Assembly (NCBI GenBank): GCA_033439295.1
Contig: JAVTLE010000023.1
Location: 3,818,530 to 3,882,529 of the forward strand
Reading direction: 5' to 3'
Source: Deuterostichococcus epilithicus
Taxonomy: Eukaryota; Chlorophyta; Trebouxiophyceae; Prasiolales; Stichococcaceae
DNA length: 64,000 nucleotides
Position 1 is the stretch's first letter; every line of letters begins with the position of its first letter. Shown here piece by piece: positions 36,695-48,200 of the stretch. Position numbers and translations under genes: made by a program. The notes beneath the pieces were generated by a model that worked only from the letters and a program-made list of their open reading frames with translations, was not told the DNA's origin and searched no databases.

Positions 36695-39600
36695 CGCCGT
36701 ACCTTGATGACGGAGGCATTGCCGATGCGGTGCAGGGCGACGATCGAGTCGCCGCGCGCGCAGAATCCCCGCTCCTGGGATGTGTGCACACCAGATCATC
36801 AGCAATGCAGTGACCAGCAGCACGGTGGTAGTCGATTCCGCAAAGAGGAACATTGGTCAAAAACAGTCCCTACGCAGTCCTCTAAACCCTAAACCCTCTC
36901 AGAACCCTCTGGCTCTGTTGGGGAAACTAGCCCCACCTTGCTGTACTCGATGGCGGCGTGCAGGATCTCGTCGGTGGTGTCTGAGTCGGTGGCGCGCGCG
37001 CTGCCCTCCGCCAGCAGCGGCAGCAGCCCCCGCGTCACCAGGCACTGCCGCGCCGGCGCCTCGCCTGCAGGCCACGAGCGTGCGACATGTTCAGCGTTTG
37101 GGTGCGCCAATTCGCGCCACTCGAGCGAGGAATCGAGCCCCGCCTCCACCGTCCATCTGAGGTGACGGTCGGCAGATTTCATTTGCGCTGTGCCTCCAGG
37201 GACTGTCGAGCACTCGCTACACACAGGCCACTACATTCTCGTGTATATGCAGCTGCCGCTCTGGAGGCGGCTTGGCGCTCGCTGAGCAGGCAACCGAGCT
37301 GGCAAGGATGGCTTGGGGCGGCTTTGCCTGCGCAGGGGCATCAGTGCAGGAAATGGGCTGATGCCTCGACCTGAGCGTGGGGCGGACTGTGGAGCCCCAC
37401 CTGAGCATGACCAGGTGAGGCTGTCGGTGGTGAGCACCGGCACCGCGACGGTGAGCACCGGGATGCTGGGCCGGTACTTTGCCACGAGCCGCGCCGTGGA
37501 GCCGCCGCGTGTCAGCACCACGATTAGGCTGGCGTGCACCTGCGCGGTTGAGTTCTGACGATCAGCATTGTAATCGTTTACTTGCCGGCTGGCGTCTCGG
37601 AAGGGGCGCACTCAACGTGTTGTGCAAGCGTTCGTATGGCTGCAGCAGCTTGTGATGTGCAGAGCAAAGGCAAGGGCATGCAAAAGGTACAGGCCGCCCG
37701 GCGCGGCAATCAGCATGCTGCCAGACCGGCCCGGCATCAGAACCTTGCAAGCCCTGAGAGCTGAGAGCTGAACCCTGAACCCGCACCTTGTGGGCTGTGC
37801 GCACTGCAGACGATGCCAGCGACTCTAGCGGCGTCATCGGCACCGGCGTCCGCTTCATGATCGCCTGCACGTGCGGTAGGCAGATACTGGGACGTGGCAT
37901 ACGCCAGATGGTTCAGGAACATTCATGTACGTGTCAAGCCTCCCTAGCTATCAACTCCTGGTTTTTGATCGCAGCCTGTTCAGATGTTCCCCTGCATTGG
38001 GCTCACCTTGAACAGGGCGTAGTAGTCGAGGGAGGCCTCCGACTCGCGGCAGATCTTGTTCATGACCTGCACCGCCTGCACCGGGAAGCTGCCGGCTGCC
38101 GTCTCTCCGCTGCATGCAGGAAGCGGCCACAGGAGCTGTCAGCCACAGGAGCTGTCAGCGATCGTATGCACAGGATAGCCTCTTGACATATCATCAGAAC
38201 AGCATAAGCATCCAAGGCAGCTGCTCAAGGCTGCCGATAGTGCAGACCCATGCGCAAGCCACTGCCTAGCTCTCCAAGCGCACTGCCTGGCCGTGGCTTT
38301 TCAAGTCCTGTAATGCACCTGAGCATGACGCAGTCTGTGCCGTCGAGCACGGCGTTGGCGACATCGGTGGCCTCTGCCCGCGTCGGCCGCGGGTTCTTGA
38401 CCATGCTCTCCAGCATCTGCGTGGCTGTGATGACCGGCTTGCCGCTCTGCGGGCAGCATATGCAGACGCGACCATCAGCTGCAATTCGTGCTGATCATAC
38501 ATGTCATGGGTGACCCTGGACGCCCATCCTTGACACACTGCCGACAGCAAGGCACAGATGTACAAGGCCAGGATAAACTATCCTTTTTACTACCCTGCGC
38601 CAGCAACGCACCCCGCAAAACGCTGCTGATGCAGCAGACGCTGAGCGGGCGCCCGTATGGAGTAGCCCTTCTGCCTGCCATTCCTCATCTTCCTCGGCAG
38701 ACCATCATTCAGACCCTCGACAGATCCCTGAACCTCGCCCCACCTGGTTGCACTTCTGGATCATCATCTTCTGCGCCAGGAAGATCTTCTCGGTGGGGAT
38801 CTCCATGCCCAGGTCGCCGCGGGCGACCATGATGGCGTCGCTCTTGTCCAGGATGTCGTCGAAGTTCTGGATGCCCTCCTGGTTCTCCACCTTGGAGATG
38901 ATGCGGATGCCGCGGCCCCTGGGGCCCAGCACCTGTTTCGATGGCAGGAACCCGCAGAAGTCGAGTCCGATAGTGACGAGTGAGCCCCGGCAGTGCACAG
39001 ATGATGGTGTGCTGCGCAAGCCCTGCGCGACCCCAACCTGTGGGCGGCCGGTATGCCAGACAGAGCGTTCCTGCTGACCACCACGCTCGCTTGTGCTGCA
39101 TGGCGTTGCGGCCAGCGAGGCTGCGGCGGCAGGGTGCTGCTTGTCGGCGTCAGCGAGGCGCATCCCGCAGACGCGGCGCGCATGCTCGGCGCCCGGGAGT
39201 CCGGCAGCCAGCCTGTGGCAGACCCTTGTGTGAAGCGAGGGGGACAACTGAACGAGCTTTGGGTGTCATCGCTCACCTGGCGGATGTAGTCCAGGTCGGA
39301 GCCCTTGCGCACGAAGGAGGCGGCGATGAAGTCGATGTCGTTGGGCACGCCCCACTGCACCAGGTCCTCTTCGTCCTTGGCCGTCAGCGTCGGCAGGTCC
39401 ACCACCACGCCCGGCAGGTTCACGTTTTTGCGCTCCCTGGAGGGGAATCGAGGACGGGAATGAGCGAAGCACGAGGGCGTGCGGCCATGAGGGTCACCAG
39501 TCATCAGGGGTCAGCGTCGGCCACGTCGGCAGGTGCACCACCACGCCTGGCGGGTTCACGATGTTGCGTTCCCCGGGGGCATGTCCCGGCGCCTGCGCAT

Positions 39601-41520
39601 CAGTGTCGGCCTGGAAGGAGGAGGGGGGGGCATTATAGAAACCGTCCTCTCCCGACACAGCCACTCCCAGTCCCGATTGCACTGCTTTGCCCAGGGCAGC
39701 AGCGCAGAGCAGCGCACGAGGAGTGCTCACCCCAGCTTGGCGTTGTTCTGGCAGCGGCAGGTGACGATGCCCTTCTCTGGGTCTGTCTCCAGCACCTCCA
39801 GCACGATGGAGCCGTCGGCGCACAGGATTTGGCTCCCCGGCTTCACATCCACCGCCAGCTTCTTGTAGCTGCAGCATCGAGAGACAAGCTGTGTGTAATG
39901 AGGGTATCGGCATTTGCCGCCAGCTATTTCAAGCTGTAGGAATGCTTTTTTGGCTTTGTTTCACATGGCCGCCATTACAGCGCAGGTTCTGGCTTTGCAG
40001 CTTGACGTCCACCAGCAGGTCGTTAAAGCTGCAACACGAGGTGCCGAAAAGGTTCGAACATGAAACGAGGGCGTCAGCATGCATTGCCAAGTTCGTGAAG
40101 ATCTATCAGGAGGCCGGGCGCAATATACCATTTGGGCAACACGTTCACGTGGTCCTGTGGTCGGCGCCGCTGCGCTGGCTGGCGCTTCTACGAATGCAAC
40201 CACGTCTGACGCAGGAGTATTGCATTTGGGAAGCGAGGTGCTGGAGCATCATTTTAAGAGGTGTCTTTCAGCGGCAGGCGGAAGAGCTGGGCACCTCATG
40301 CTGATCATCTCCTCGTCTCCTTTGTAGTCGTAGTCTGTGGTGATCTTGATCGTCTTCCCGGCAGTGAAGTTAAGGGGCTGGTCCGGGTTTTTCAAGAAGC
40401 CTGTCCGGATTTCCGGGCCCTTTGTGTCGAGCATGACCGCGCACATGATGCGCGTGTTCTGCATGGCCTTCCGTAGCGCGTCCAGCGTTTCCTGCACGGA
40501 GACGCATGTGAGCGGGGCCGTGAAGCCTTGCTGAGGCAGTAGTCGAGGGACGTGCGTGCGGTGCATGGCGAGCATGCATCCGCGGTGGCGGCGCTGGCCC
40601 ATCATGCACCTGAGCCACCCAGTCCTGAAGGCAGCAGCGGGCCGTACAAAGGATTCCAGCAGCCAGCCGAGCCGAAACTGCACCTGGTGGTAGTCATGCG
40701 AGCCGTGCGAGAAGTTGAACCGTGCCACGCTCATGCCCGCATGCAGCAGCTCCTCGAGGATCGGCACGGAGCGGGACTTGGGTCCCAGCGTGCATACCAC
40801 CTGCGGCCGACAGAAGAGGCACCCTCGCTTCTCGAGACAGTCGCCGCAAACGCTTGAGGCGCGCTGCTAGGGTTCCTGCTGCTACCAGCAGGCCCGCCCT
40901 GCCAGCCTCGCGCAGCTGCACAGCCTGCAGAAGTACCAGGGGCATCCAAGCGCTACAGATGCAGCAGCGCGGGGGGCCGGGTCTGAGGCACCGAGCCACA
41001 GATCGCTGGGCAGCACGTTCAGCCGAGGTGCTTTCTGATGTCGATCGCATCTCGCGGCTGCATGCATGCGCCCACGCGAAACCAGACTGCTGTTGAATCA
41101 CAGCGCAATCGTTCTGGTGCGCAAGCGACGGACCTTTGTCTTGGTGATCTCTGCTGGTGTGCCGCTGAGAACGGCGTCCAAGCCGAGCTGCACCTGCGAG
41201 TCGGGGCGACACTGACGGTCAAGACACTGAGGTTGTATCCTCTGACACGCAAGCCAGAGGCGTGCATAAGCAAGCGTTTCGGGAAAGCATATGGCGCAGC
41301 AGCTTTTGTCGCACCATCCTGAGCCGTCGCTATCACTGCTGTTGCTGCGCTGAAGGTGTACCACAGCAGCGTATCGCGGCAGGGCTCCGTCGTCTGAAGG
41401 TATTGCAACGAATCTGATGTTTTGACTGATGCGGCTGGCCAGCGCTCGCGGTGTCGGACCATCAGAACCGCCGTTTGCCGCCGTGCTGGCGACGGCGACG
41501 ATAGCGGCGGCACGGGCCAC
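36516..41520 (-). CDS. PK: pyruvate kinase, cytosolic type
   Basis: Glycolytic conversion of phosphoenolpyruvate and ADP to pyruvate and ATP. Exons from right to left: [20 protein letters not shown] (about 41200-41140), [20 protein letters not shown] to [14 protein letters not shown] (40802), [20 protein letters not shown] and [27 protein letters not shown] (exon start 39868), [20 protein letters not shown] (39436), [20 protein letters not shown] and [20 protein letters not shown] (38920-38750), [20 protein letters not shown] (38390), [35 protein letters not shown] (37510), [38 protein letters not shown], and an 18-nt last exon encoding IVDIK-stop (36533-36516). All substrate- and metal-binding blocks are present. 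The first exon is a guess: a frame from 41520 ([10 protein letters not shown]) joins in phase by GTG/GTACAC and would add about 53 residues. Confidence 0.92.
36664..36693. repeat. (CAG)10 microsatellite beside a pyruvate kinase splice donor
   Basis: Ten perfect CAG units (CTG on the gene strand). They start nine bases after the end of the penultimate exon (donor GTACGG), so they lie inside the last intron. Confidence 0.97.
36883..36899. repeat. telomere-like tract in a pyruvate kinase intron
   Basis: CTAAACCCTAAACCCTC lies on the plus strand between the exons encoding the last two large pieces of pyruvate kinase. Confidence 0.8.
39509..39576 (-). repeat. ghost copy of the pyruvate kinase exon start at 39436
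   Basis: Read on the gene strand, the copy gives [15 protein letters not shown], against [15 protein letters not shown] in the real exon. Most bases match; a duplicated block and a few substitutions break it. It lies about 130-140 bp upstream in the intron. Confidence 0.88.
39971..40028 (-). repeat. older ghost copy of the pyruvate kinase exon start at 39868
   Basis: Aligned without gaps to 39811-39868, 37 of 58 bases agree (about 64%). Both are preceded on the gene strand by TGCAG. The gene-strand reading has [14 protein letters not shown] where the exon has [14 protein letters not shown]. The offset is 160 bp. Confidence 0.7.
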
Positions 41521-42279
41521 CTGAAGAAACGGCGGTGCTTATGCGGCCCGGACTGCTGGAACAGCGCACGTAATCTACCATTATGTCGGTGGCCACGTCC
41601 ACTCTTCTGCTCCTTTCGACGTCGACATGGCTCTGACCCGCTCTGGCGACATCTGCACCATGCTCCGAATCGGCAGCCGCTGCTCGGCGGTCCTCGAGGC
41701 CTCGGCAGAGACTGCCAGATGATATGAGGCCGCTCTGAAAGGAAGGAAAACAGGTCTGTCCGCAATCTCTGATTGAGATCTACTCACCGTATATAGGAGA
41801 CCCTGCCTGAAACAGCCACAGCGCGAAGCCGGCATCCGTGCCGATTTGATGCTCGGAGCAGTCTCGGACTCAGGCACTCCTCTTCTCCCTTGCTATAGAA
41901 GGCATAGCTCACGTAATCACACTTAAATTGTGTTTTTCGTGCCTGCAGGGCCGCCCTTGAGACACCATCGACATGCCTACTTGACTGCTTGATAGAAGCT
42001 CGGAGAACAGAAGCACATCATCAGTTTGTAAGTAGTGTGTATCAATTCATGAGTAAGTGATGGGCACGTGAGTTTCTGGAGCCTTGCGCAATCAAGCCAC
42101 TAGCACTCTGCGCATCGTTGAGATTGAACCTTGCATACGATCCAGAACTTTTGAAACAGTCTGGACAACGCCGCGTCGCTGCCTCAGATTGCCAGCATAT
42201 ACCAATCGGAACAAGGCCGTTAGCAGGCATTGAGTCGCGTCGCGTGAAGCCGCGGCTGGCGCCGGCGAGCGCGCCGGCC
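41521..42279. promoter_or_regulatory. divergent region pyruvate kinase/nardilysin
   Basis: The 759 bp lie between the proposed 5' ends of two genes pointing apart. Both promoters should be here. No defined motif was recognised, and open frames here have no family resemblance. Confidence 0.35.
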
Positions 42280-45200
42280 ATGGCCGCTGACGCCGTTGCC
42301 GAGGCGGCGCGCGCCCAGACGGCACCTGAGGGCCGGGACATCATGAAGTCGCCGCAGGACCGACGGCTGTACAGGCAAGCGTCACAGCACATCCTACGCT
42401 TCGCATGACGATGCAGGAACGGCGATGGTTGCACTGATGAAATATCGGTAACATCTTGACAGAGGCTCTTGTAATGGTTCTGCTGCATGTATGGCCATCT
42501 AGTGCCGCTCATGCATTTCAGGCATTCATCATAAGATGTCATCTATCAACTTGACAGCGACTCTGTGCTAATTTACCTACAGGCGTATCGTACTGTCGAA
42601 CGGCTTGACGGCGCTGCTCATCAGCGACCCGGAGATGGCTGACGCCGTCGCTGCCACGAACGAGGCGGATGAGGATGGGGAGGGTGCCGGCTCCGACTCG
42701 GATGACGGCAGCGACGAGGTGGGAATAGAGTGCCGGCTCGAAGCTTCATCGAATGTGGTGATGCTGCGCATGGCACAAGTGTGCCGTTCGCCATCACCCA
42801 GCAGGCGAGCTGTGTCCATGAGCGCAGGCCTGGCTCAGGGTCGCATGCATGTGCTGTATCCGTAGGACGATGACGACAGCGGCAGCGAGGAGGGCAGCGA
42901 CAGCGACGGTGGCAGCGACGCATCGCCTGGTGCACCGAAGCAAGCAGCCAAGAAGGTGGGTTGAGGGTTCCGGAGACTGCTGTCCGTCAACTTGTGGTGC
43001 CACGCAGTGCCGGCATGCTGCAGCAATGCTGCGACTGTGTGATGTCGCTGGCTGTGAAAGCAGGCCTATGCCAGAGACCTACGCCATTTTCGCGACCATT
43101 CTGGGCGGCTGTTGCCATGAATGCGCGATGCACAGGGCCCGGGAGCTGCAATGTGTTGCAGTCCCCGGGCATAAGAACCATGTTCTGTGTCATGCTTTCC
43201 CTTTTCTAGAAAGTTGGACACTGATCATGCTTTCGCTCTGCAGGCCGCGGCGGCGATGGCAGTGGGTGTCGGCAGCTTCAGCGACCCGTTGGAGCTGCAG
43301 GGACTGAGCCACTACCTGGAGCACATGCTGTTCATGGGAAGCGGGAAGTACCCGGACGAGAACGACTACGACGCCTTCCTGGCGAGCCACGGCGGCGCCT
43401 CCAACGCCTACACCGAGCTGGTGCACCCTTTATGTTAGGAAAAGTCTTCACCACCACCCAAAGATCGCCTGGCAGGATTAAGATCTTGACGACCTGTCAG
43501 AACGACCGTCAGGCTGGCTTCTCAGCCTGGTGTTTCAGCGCAGATCGTTACATGCCAGGAATTGTTCCCATGTATGACAGAGCCAATCTGGATCAGCTCC
43601 GCCAGGTTTGTCTGCGCTGGGTTGCAAAGGGATGCGCCTGATGCTTGTGCCATGTGGCGCTAGTGATGCACGCCTGGCGACCCTCGCAGTCTGACACCAA
43701 CATTCGAGTTGCAGGGCGGCACCACTGCTCCGCCACTTCAATCCTTGCATGATGCGCGACTCTGTCTCGGCGGACGTCGCACAGTTTATGCGATTCGGGA
43801 GCTTCGTGCACTGCAGGAGTTCAACAGATATTCGTGTGGAGCGTTTCTGTCGTGCCACTGCTGTATCGGCAGATGCTGGCACTGATCGGTGTAGGAGCTG
43901 ACGAATTTTCAGTGATCAACTGCAAGCCAGAGGCGTTGCTCGGCGCCGGAGACTATCATGTCACAGCCATTCTTGCAGTTGATACTGGTTCCGATTTCCG
44001 CAGGAGCTGACAAACTACCAGTTCGACTGCGAGCCCAAGGCGCTGCACGGCGCCCTGGATCGCTTCGCCCAGTTCTTCCTGGATCCGCTGTGCAAGGCGG
44101 ATGCTCTGGAGCGGGAGGTGTCTGCCGTCGACAACGAGTTTGCAGGTGTGTGTGTTTGCGCGCCGCTGAGAAGTACTGCGAACCCTGCAAATACCTCCAG
44201 GGCCAGGTGGTGACAGCTGCTTGCTGTGCACTGCGGCGCGGCAGCAAACTGGTGGGTGCAGCTCCCTAAATGTTCCTTCTGAAGTGAGGCTCGCTGAAGG
44301 TCTGCTGAAAAATCACTGCTCCATTCAGACACTCGTCGAATGGAAGGCATCATTCCGGCCTGCAGGCGTGCTGCAGAGCGATGCGTGCCGCGTGGCGCAG
44401 CTGCGGTGCCACACTGCGGCGGCAGGACACCCCTTCACCGGATTCTCGTGGGGCAACCGCAAGAGCCTGTGGGAGGCGCCGCGCGCTGCCGGCATCCCCA
44501 TTCGCGACCGCATTGTCGACTACTACAAGTGCGCGGCTCCGCTGCCTCGCACCTTCCTCCCGCCTCATTTCTTGAGAAATTTTGGTGGATCGGGGAAGCA
44601 GACCCGTTTGGAGAGGCGGCAGGGCTGTATGCTGCCAGCAGGGCTGTCCGCACATGGAGGTGCCGGCTAGCGTGTGCATCCTGTTAACAGCCTGTCGAAG
44701 GAACGTGCTGCCAACTTCAGATTGTCAGCCAGGTAAACGACAGTCTCACCACGCCCAGAAGATTACAGTCCGTAAACTCTCAACCCCTCGGCCCCCCGCA
44801 GGCGGCAGTACAGCGCGGAGCGCATGTCGCTGGTGGTGCTGGGCGGCCACGATCTGGACACCCTGGAGCAGTGGGCGTCCGACCTGTTCAGCGGCGTCCC
44901 CGCCGGCCGCGGCCCCCGCCCCGAGTTCAGCTCCGCCGGCCTGCCCTTCCAGGTGCTGTAACATGCATGTCAGCCTTGGAATATGCAGACCCACCTGTCA
45001 ACCCGGTGCTCAGGGTCCCACCTGGTTGCTGTGACCTGCTGTGGTGCGACGTGCAGGACCTTTGTGAGTTCTGCTGCCAAGCTGCCATCGCGGCAGACTG
45101 CCCCCTCTGTGTCTAGCTGGGCGTCTGCAGCGGCGTTCTGCATGTGCAGCGCTGCCCATGCTGCTACGACAAAGCACCGGCTGCACAACGCATCCTTGGT

Positions 45201-48200
45201 CAACCTTTACGTGCATGCTATGCCGCAGGGCGGGCGGTTGTACGGCATGCCGGCGGTGAAGGACGTGCATAACGTCACCGTCACTTTCCAGCTGCCCAGC
45301 CTGCAGGCCGCCTACGCCGCCAAGGTGCACCGCCTGGTCCTGCGCAACCTGGTGCTGTGTGCTCGCCCTCAGCTCCCCGCCATGCTTGCGAATAAGCAAC
45401 CGACGATTGACACGTTTTGCTCGTCATCGGTGCTGGTCGTCCTGCCCAGACGGCGCCTCACCTGGCTGCCATTGCGATCGCAACACGGGACGGCTATTTG
45501 CTCTCGAATGTTGCCCGCAGCCGCCCGTGCGGCGTGCTTTGCCAGCAGCAGTGACATTGGTGCTCTCTGGCCCTGACACCGTCTTCAACACCTGCCACCA
45601 GCCTGTCGTTTGTGCGCTGCCATGCCGCACGGGGATCGTGCATTCCATGTGGCGCCTATTTGCCGCAGGCGGACGAGTACCTAGCGCACCTGGTCGGCCA
45701 CGAGGGTGCTGGCTCCCTGCTGTCCGCCCTCAAGGTGGGGCCCGCAGCTCAGCCACTGCACTTTTCAGAAGTCGCAACGGCAGGTCCGTGAATGACTTGC
45801 CTGCAAGGGACGCACCCGCACACTTCAGAGCTGCCACATTCCACACCGGAGCTGCGGCGTGCTTGATTCTCACCTGCAGCCTGTCTGCCGGCCCGGCTTG
45901 CGAGCTCAATCCCGACATACTTCGTGAACAGTCGCCGCCCCGGCCTGCGTGCAGCTCTGGAGGCGGCAGCATCCCGTATGCCGGCTGAACATGCTGTGCT
46001 GTGGGTCATGGGAAATTAAAGGGGATAAATTATCCCCGTTGCTGTGGGACACAGGCGCGCGGCTGGGCCACGGGGCTGTCTGCGGGCGTGAACGAGGGCG
46101 GACACGAGCGCTCCTCGGCGGCGTGGCTGTTTGACGTGACCATCAACCTCACCGACGCGGGGCTGGCGGCGGGCCAGGGCGCCGGCCTCGGTCCCGTCGG
46201 CCTGGTGTTCCAGTTCCTCAACCTGCTGCGGAGGGAGGGCCCCCAGGGGTGAGTCGCCCTGAACCCTGAGTCCCAAACCCTCTCCAGGCTGGATCCTGGA
46301 TCGGGGGCGTGGCGCAGCCTGGACTTGGATCCTGGCAACACCCTTGCTTCAGGCAGAGCTCTCAGCGGATGTCTGCGCCAGCCGGCGGTACAGGCGCTGC
46401 ACTAGTCACTTGCGCCTTGCCGACCCGAGACCGGGGCATCCCGGAACCGGGCAAGTGAACCGAAACTGGATCTGCTCTGCAAGGTAATGAAGATATTTTG
46501 TTTTATCTTCTGCAAGGTATCCACGTGAGGACTGTCCTCTGATGTTTTTCAGGTCCTCTGATGTTGTTCAGGTGGGCATTCGAGGAGCTGCGAGACATCG
46601 CGGAGATGAAGTTCCGCTTTGCAGAGGAGGAGGACGCCTGCGAGTATGTTACCCGCCTGGCGGCGGAGCTCCACCTGTACGCGCCCGCGCATGTGCTCAA
46701 GGTGGCGTTCAGTATTGATCCTTTGTGATCGAGGTTTTCTACTTTGCGAGCTTTGATGCACACCTGCACTTGGACTTGAGGATACAATGCCGGGGGCGTC
46801 AGCACGGGAGCTGGTGCATGAGCCTGACCGCACCCGCTGAAGTGCCTGGCCGGCACCGGTCTCCTGCTGCCGGAGCGCCGCGCTGGGGCATCCGCGTCCG
46901 AACCCTGACGGCGGCAACTCCAGGTGCTGACGCCTGGCCAGCCGTGACTGGGGCTCTACAGGGCGCCTGGGTGTTTGGCGAGTGGGACGAACATCTGGCC
47001 GGCTGGCTGCTGGGGCTGATGACGCCCGGCAACGCGCGCATCGACGTCCAGAGCACTGAGTGGGACGATGTCCGCGCCGTCATCGGGCAGGTGCCGTCGC
47101 CAGCCCCTCGTCCCTGGCCACCCGCTCGCTGTCAGACCTGCCACCACCAGGCGCCTGCTCACGCGAGATGCCTGGCGCGGCCGTCGGCACAAGCTTATCC
47201 TGGCCCACGCGGGACCTTACCAATCCTAAGAGACACCCCCGAAAGGACAGCGCAGCCTCGGCCAATGGATCAAGTACCTCCCGCAGATGCCGGGCGCGGC
47301 CGTCGGCACCGAGCCCTGGTTTGCGCTGGACTATGCGGAGGCGTCGCTGCCGCAAGAGCTCCTGGAGGAGTGGGCGTCCGCGGCGCCGGCGTCCGAGCTG
47401 GCACTGCCAGCGCCCAACGCCTTCATCGCCTCCGACTTTGCGCTGGTGGCCGACGCGGGCGGTGCGCAGCCAGGCGGGCCGGCGGCTGGCGGCGCGGCTG
47501 CCAACGGCGCGTGGCACCCGCAGGCAGGCCAACATCGTGCACACTCGGCCCCATACCGTGCTGTGGCACCAGCAGCTTCTGCTCCGCACCTGCATGCGGC
47601 GGCGCACCCGGCAGCAAGCCAAACACTTGCATGTTGACATCACCGGTTGCGCACCGCCGTTGCCAGGCCTGCACGTCATCGTGACCATGCCTGAATCTGG
47701 TAGTGTGCCGTGCGCCGCAGACGGCGCCGTCGCCGTTCCCGCAGCCGCCGGCGCTCGCGGCGGAGGCCGATGGCCTGCGGCTGTGGCACAAGACGGACGC
47801 CGCGTTCCGGGTGCCGCGCGCCACCGCCTGCTTCCTGCTGGCATCGCCTGCGGCGTACACCTCGCCCAAAGCCGCCGCACTGACGCACCTCGCCGTCAAG
47901 CTGCTGGAGGTGACCCTTGGCATCGAAGGTCGTTGGTTCGCTGTGTCATCTGTAACACGCCAGCAGTCCCGGAGAAGAAGGACCTCCTGCAACACACACC
48001 CTTGAGCGGCTGCGCCAGAGTCGTCTCGTAGGCCGCCAAGTCTTGTGAGGGGGCGGCGTGCATGAGGCGCATCACGCTACTTCTGCGCTTGCCATCCCGA
48101 GCGGCGCACCTGCAGAGTCGCCTGTGCTGCCACCCTGCAGGACGCGCTGTGCGAGACGGCATACCAGGCGGAGGTGGCGGCGCTGACGTGCGAGGTGACG

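Noticed and set aside
41581-41877. Minus-strand frame upstream of pyruvate kinase (98 codons)
   Set aside because: No homology or in-phase link to the kinase exons was found; it lies in the shared promoter region.
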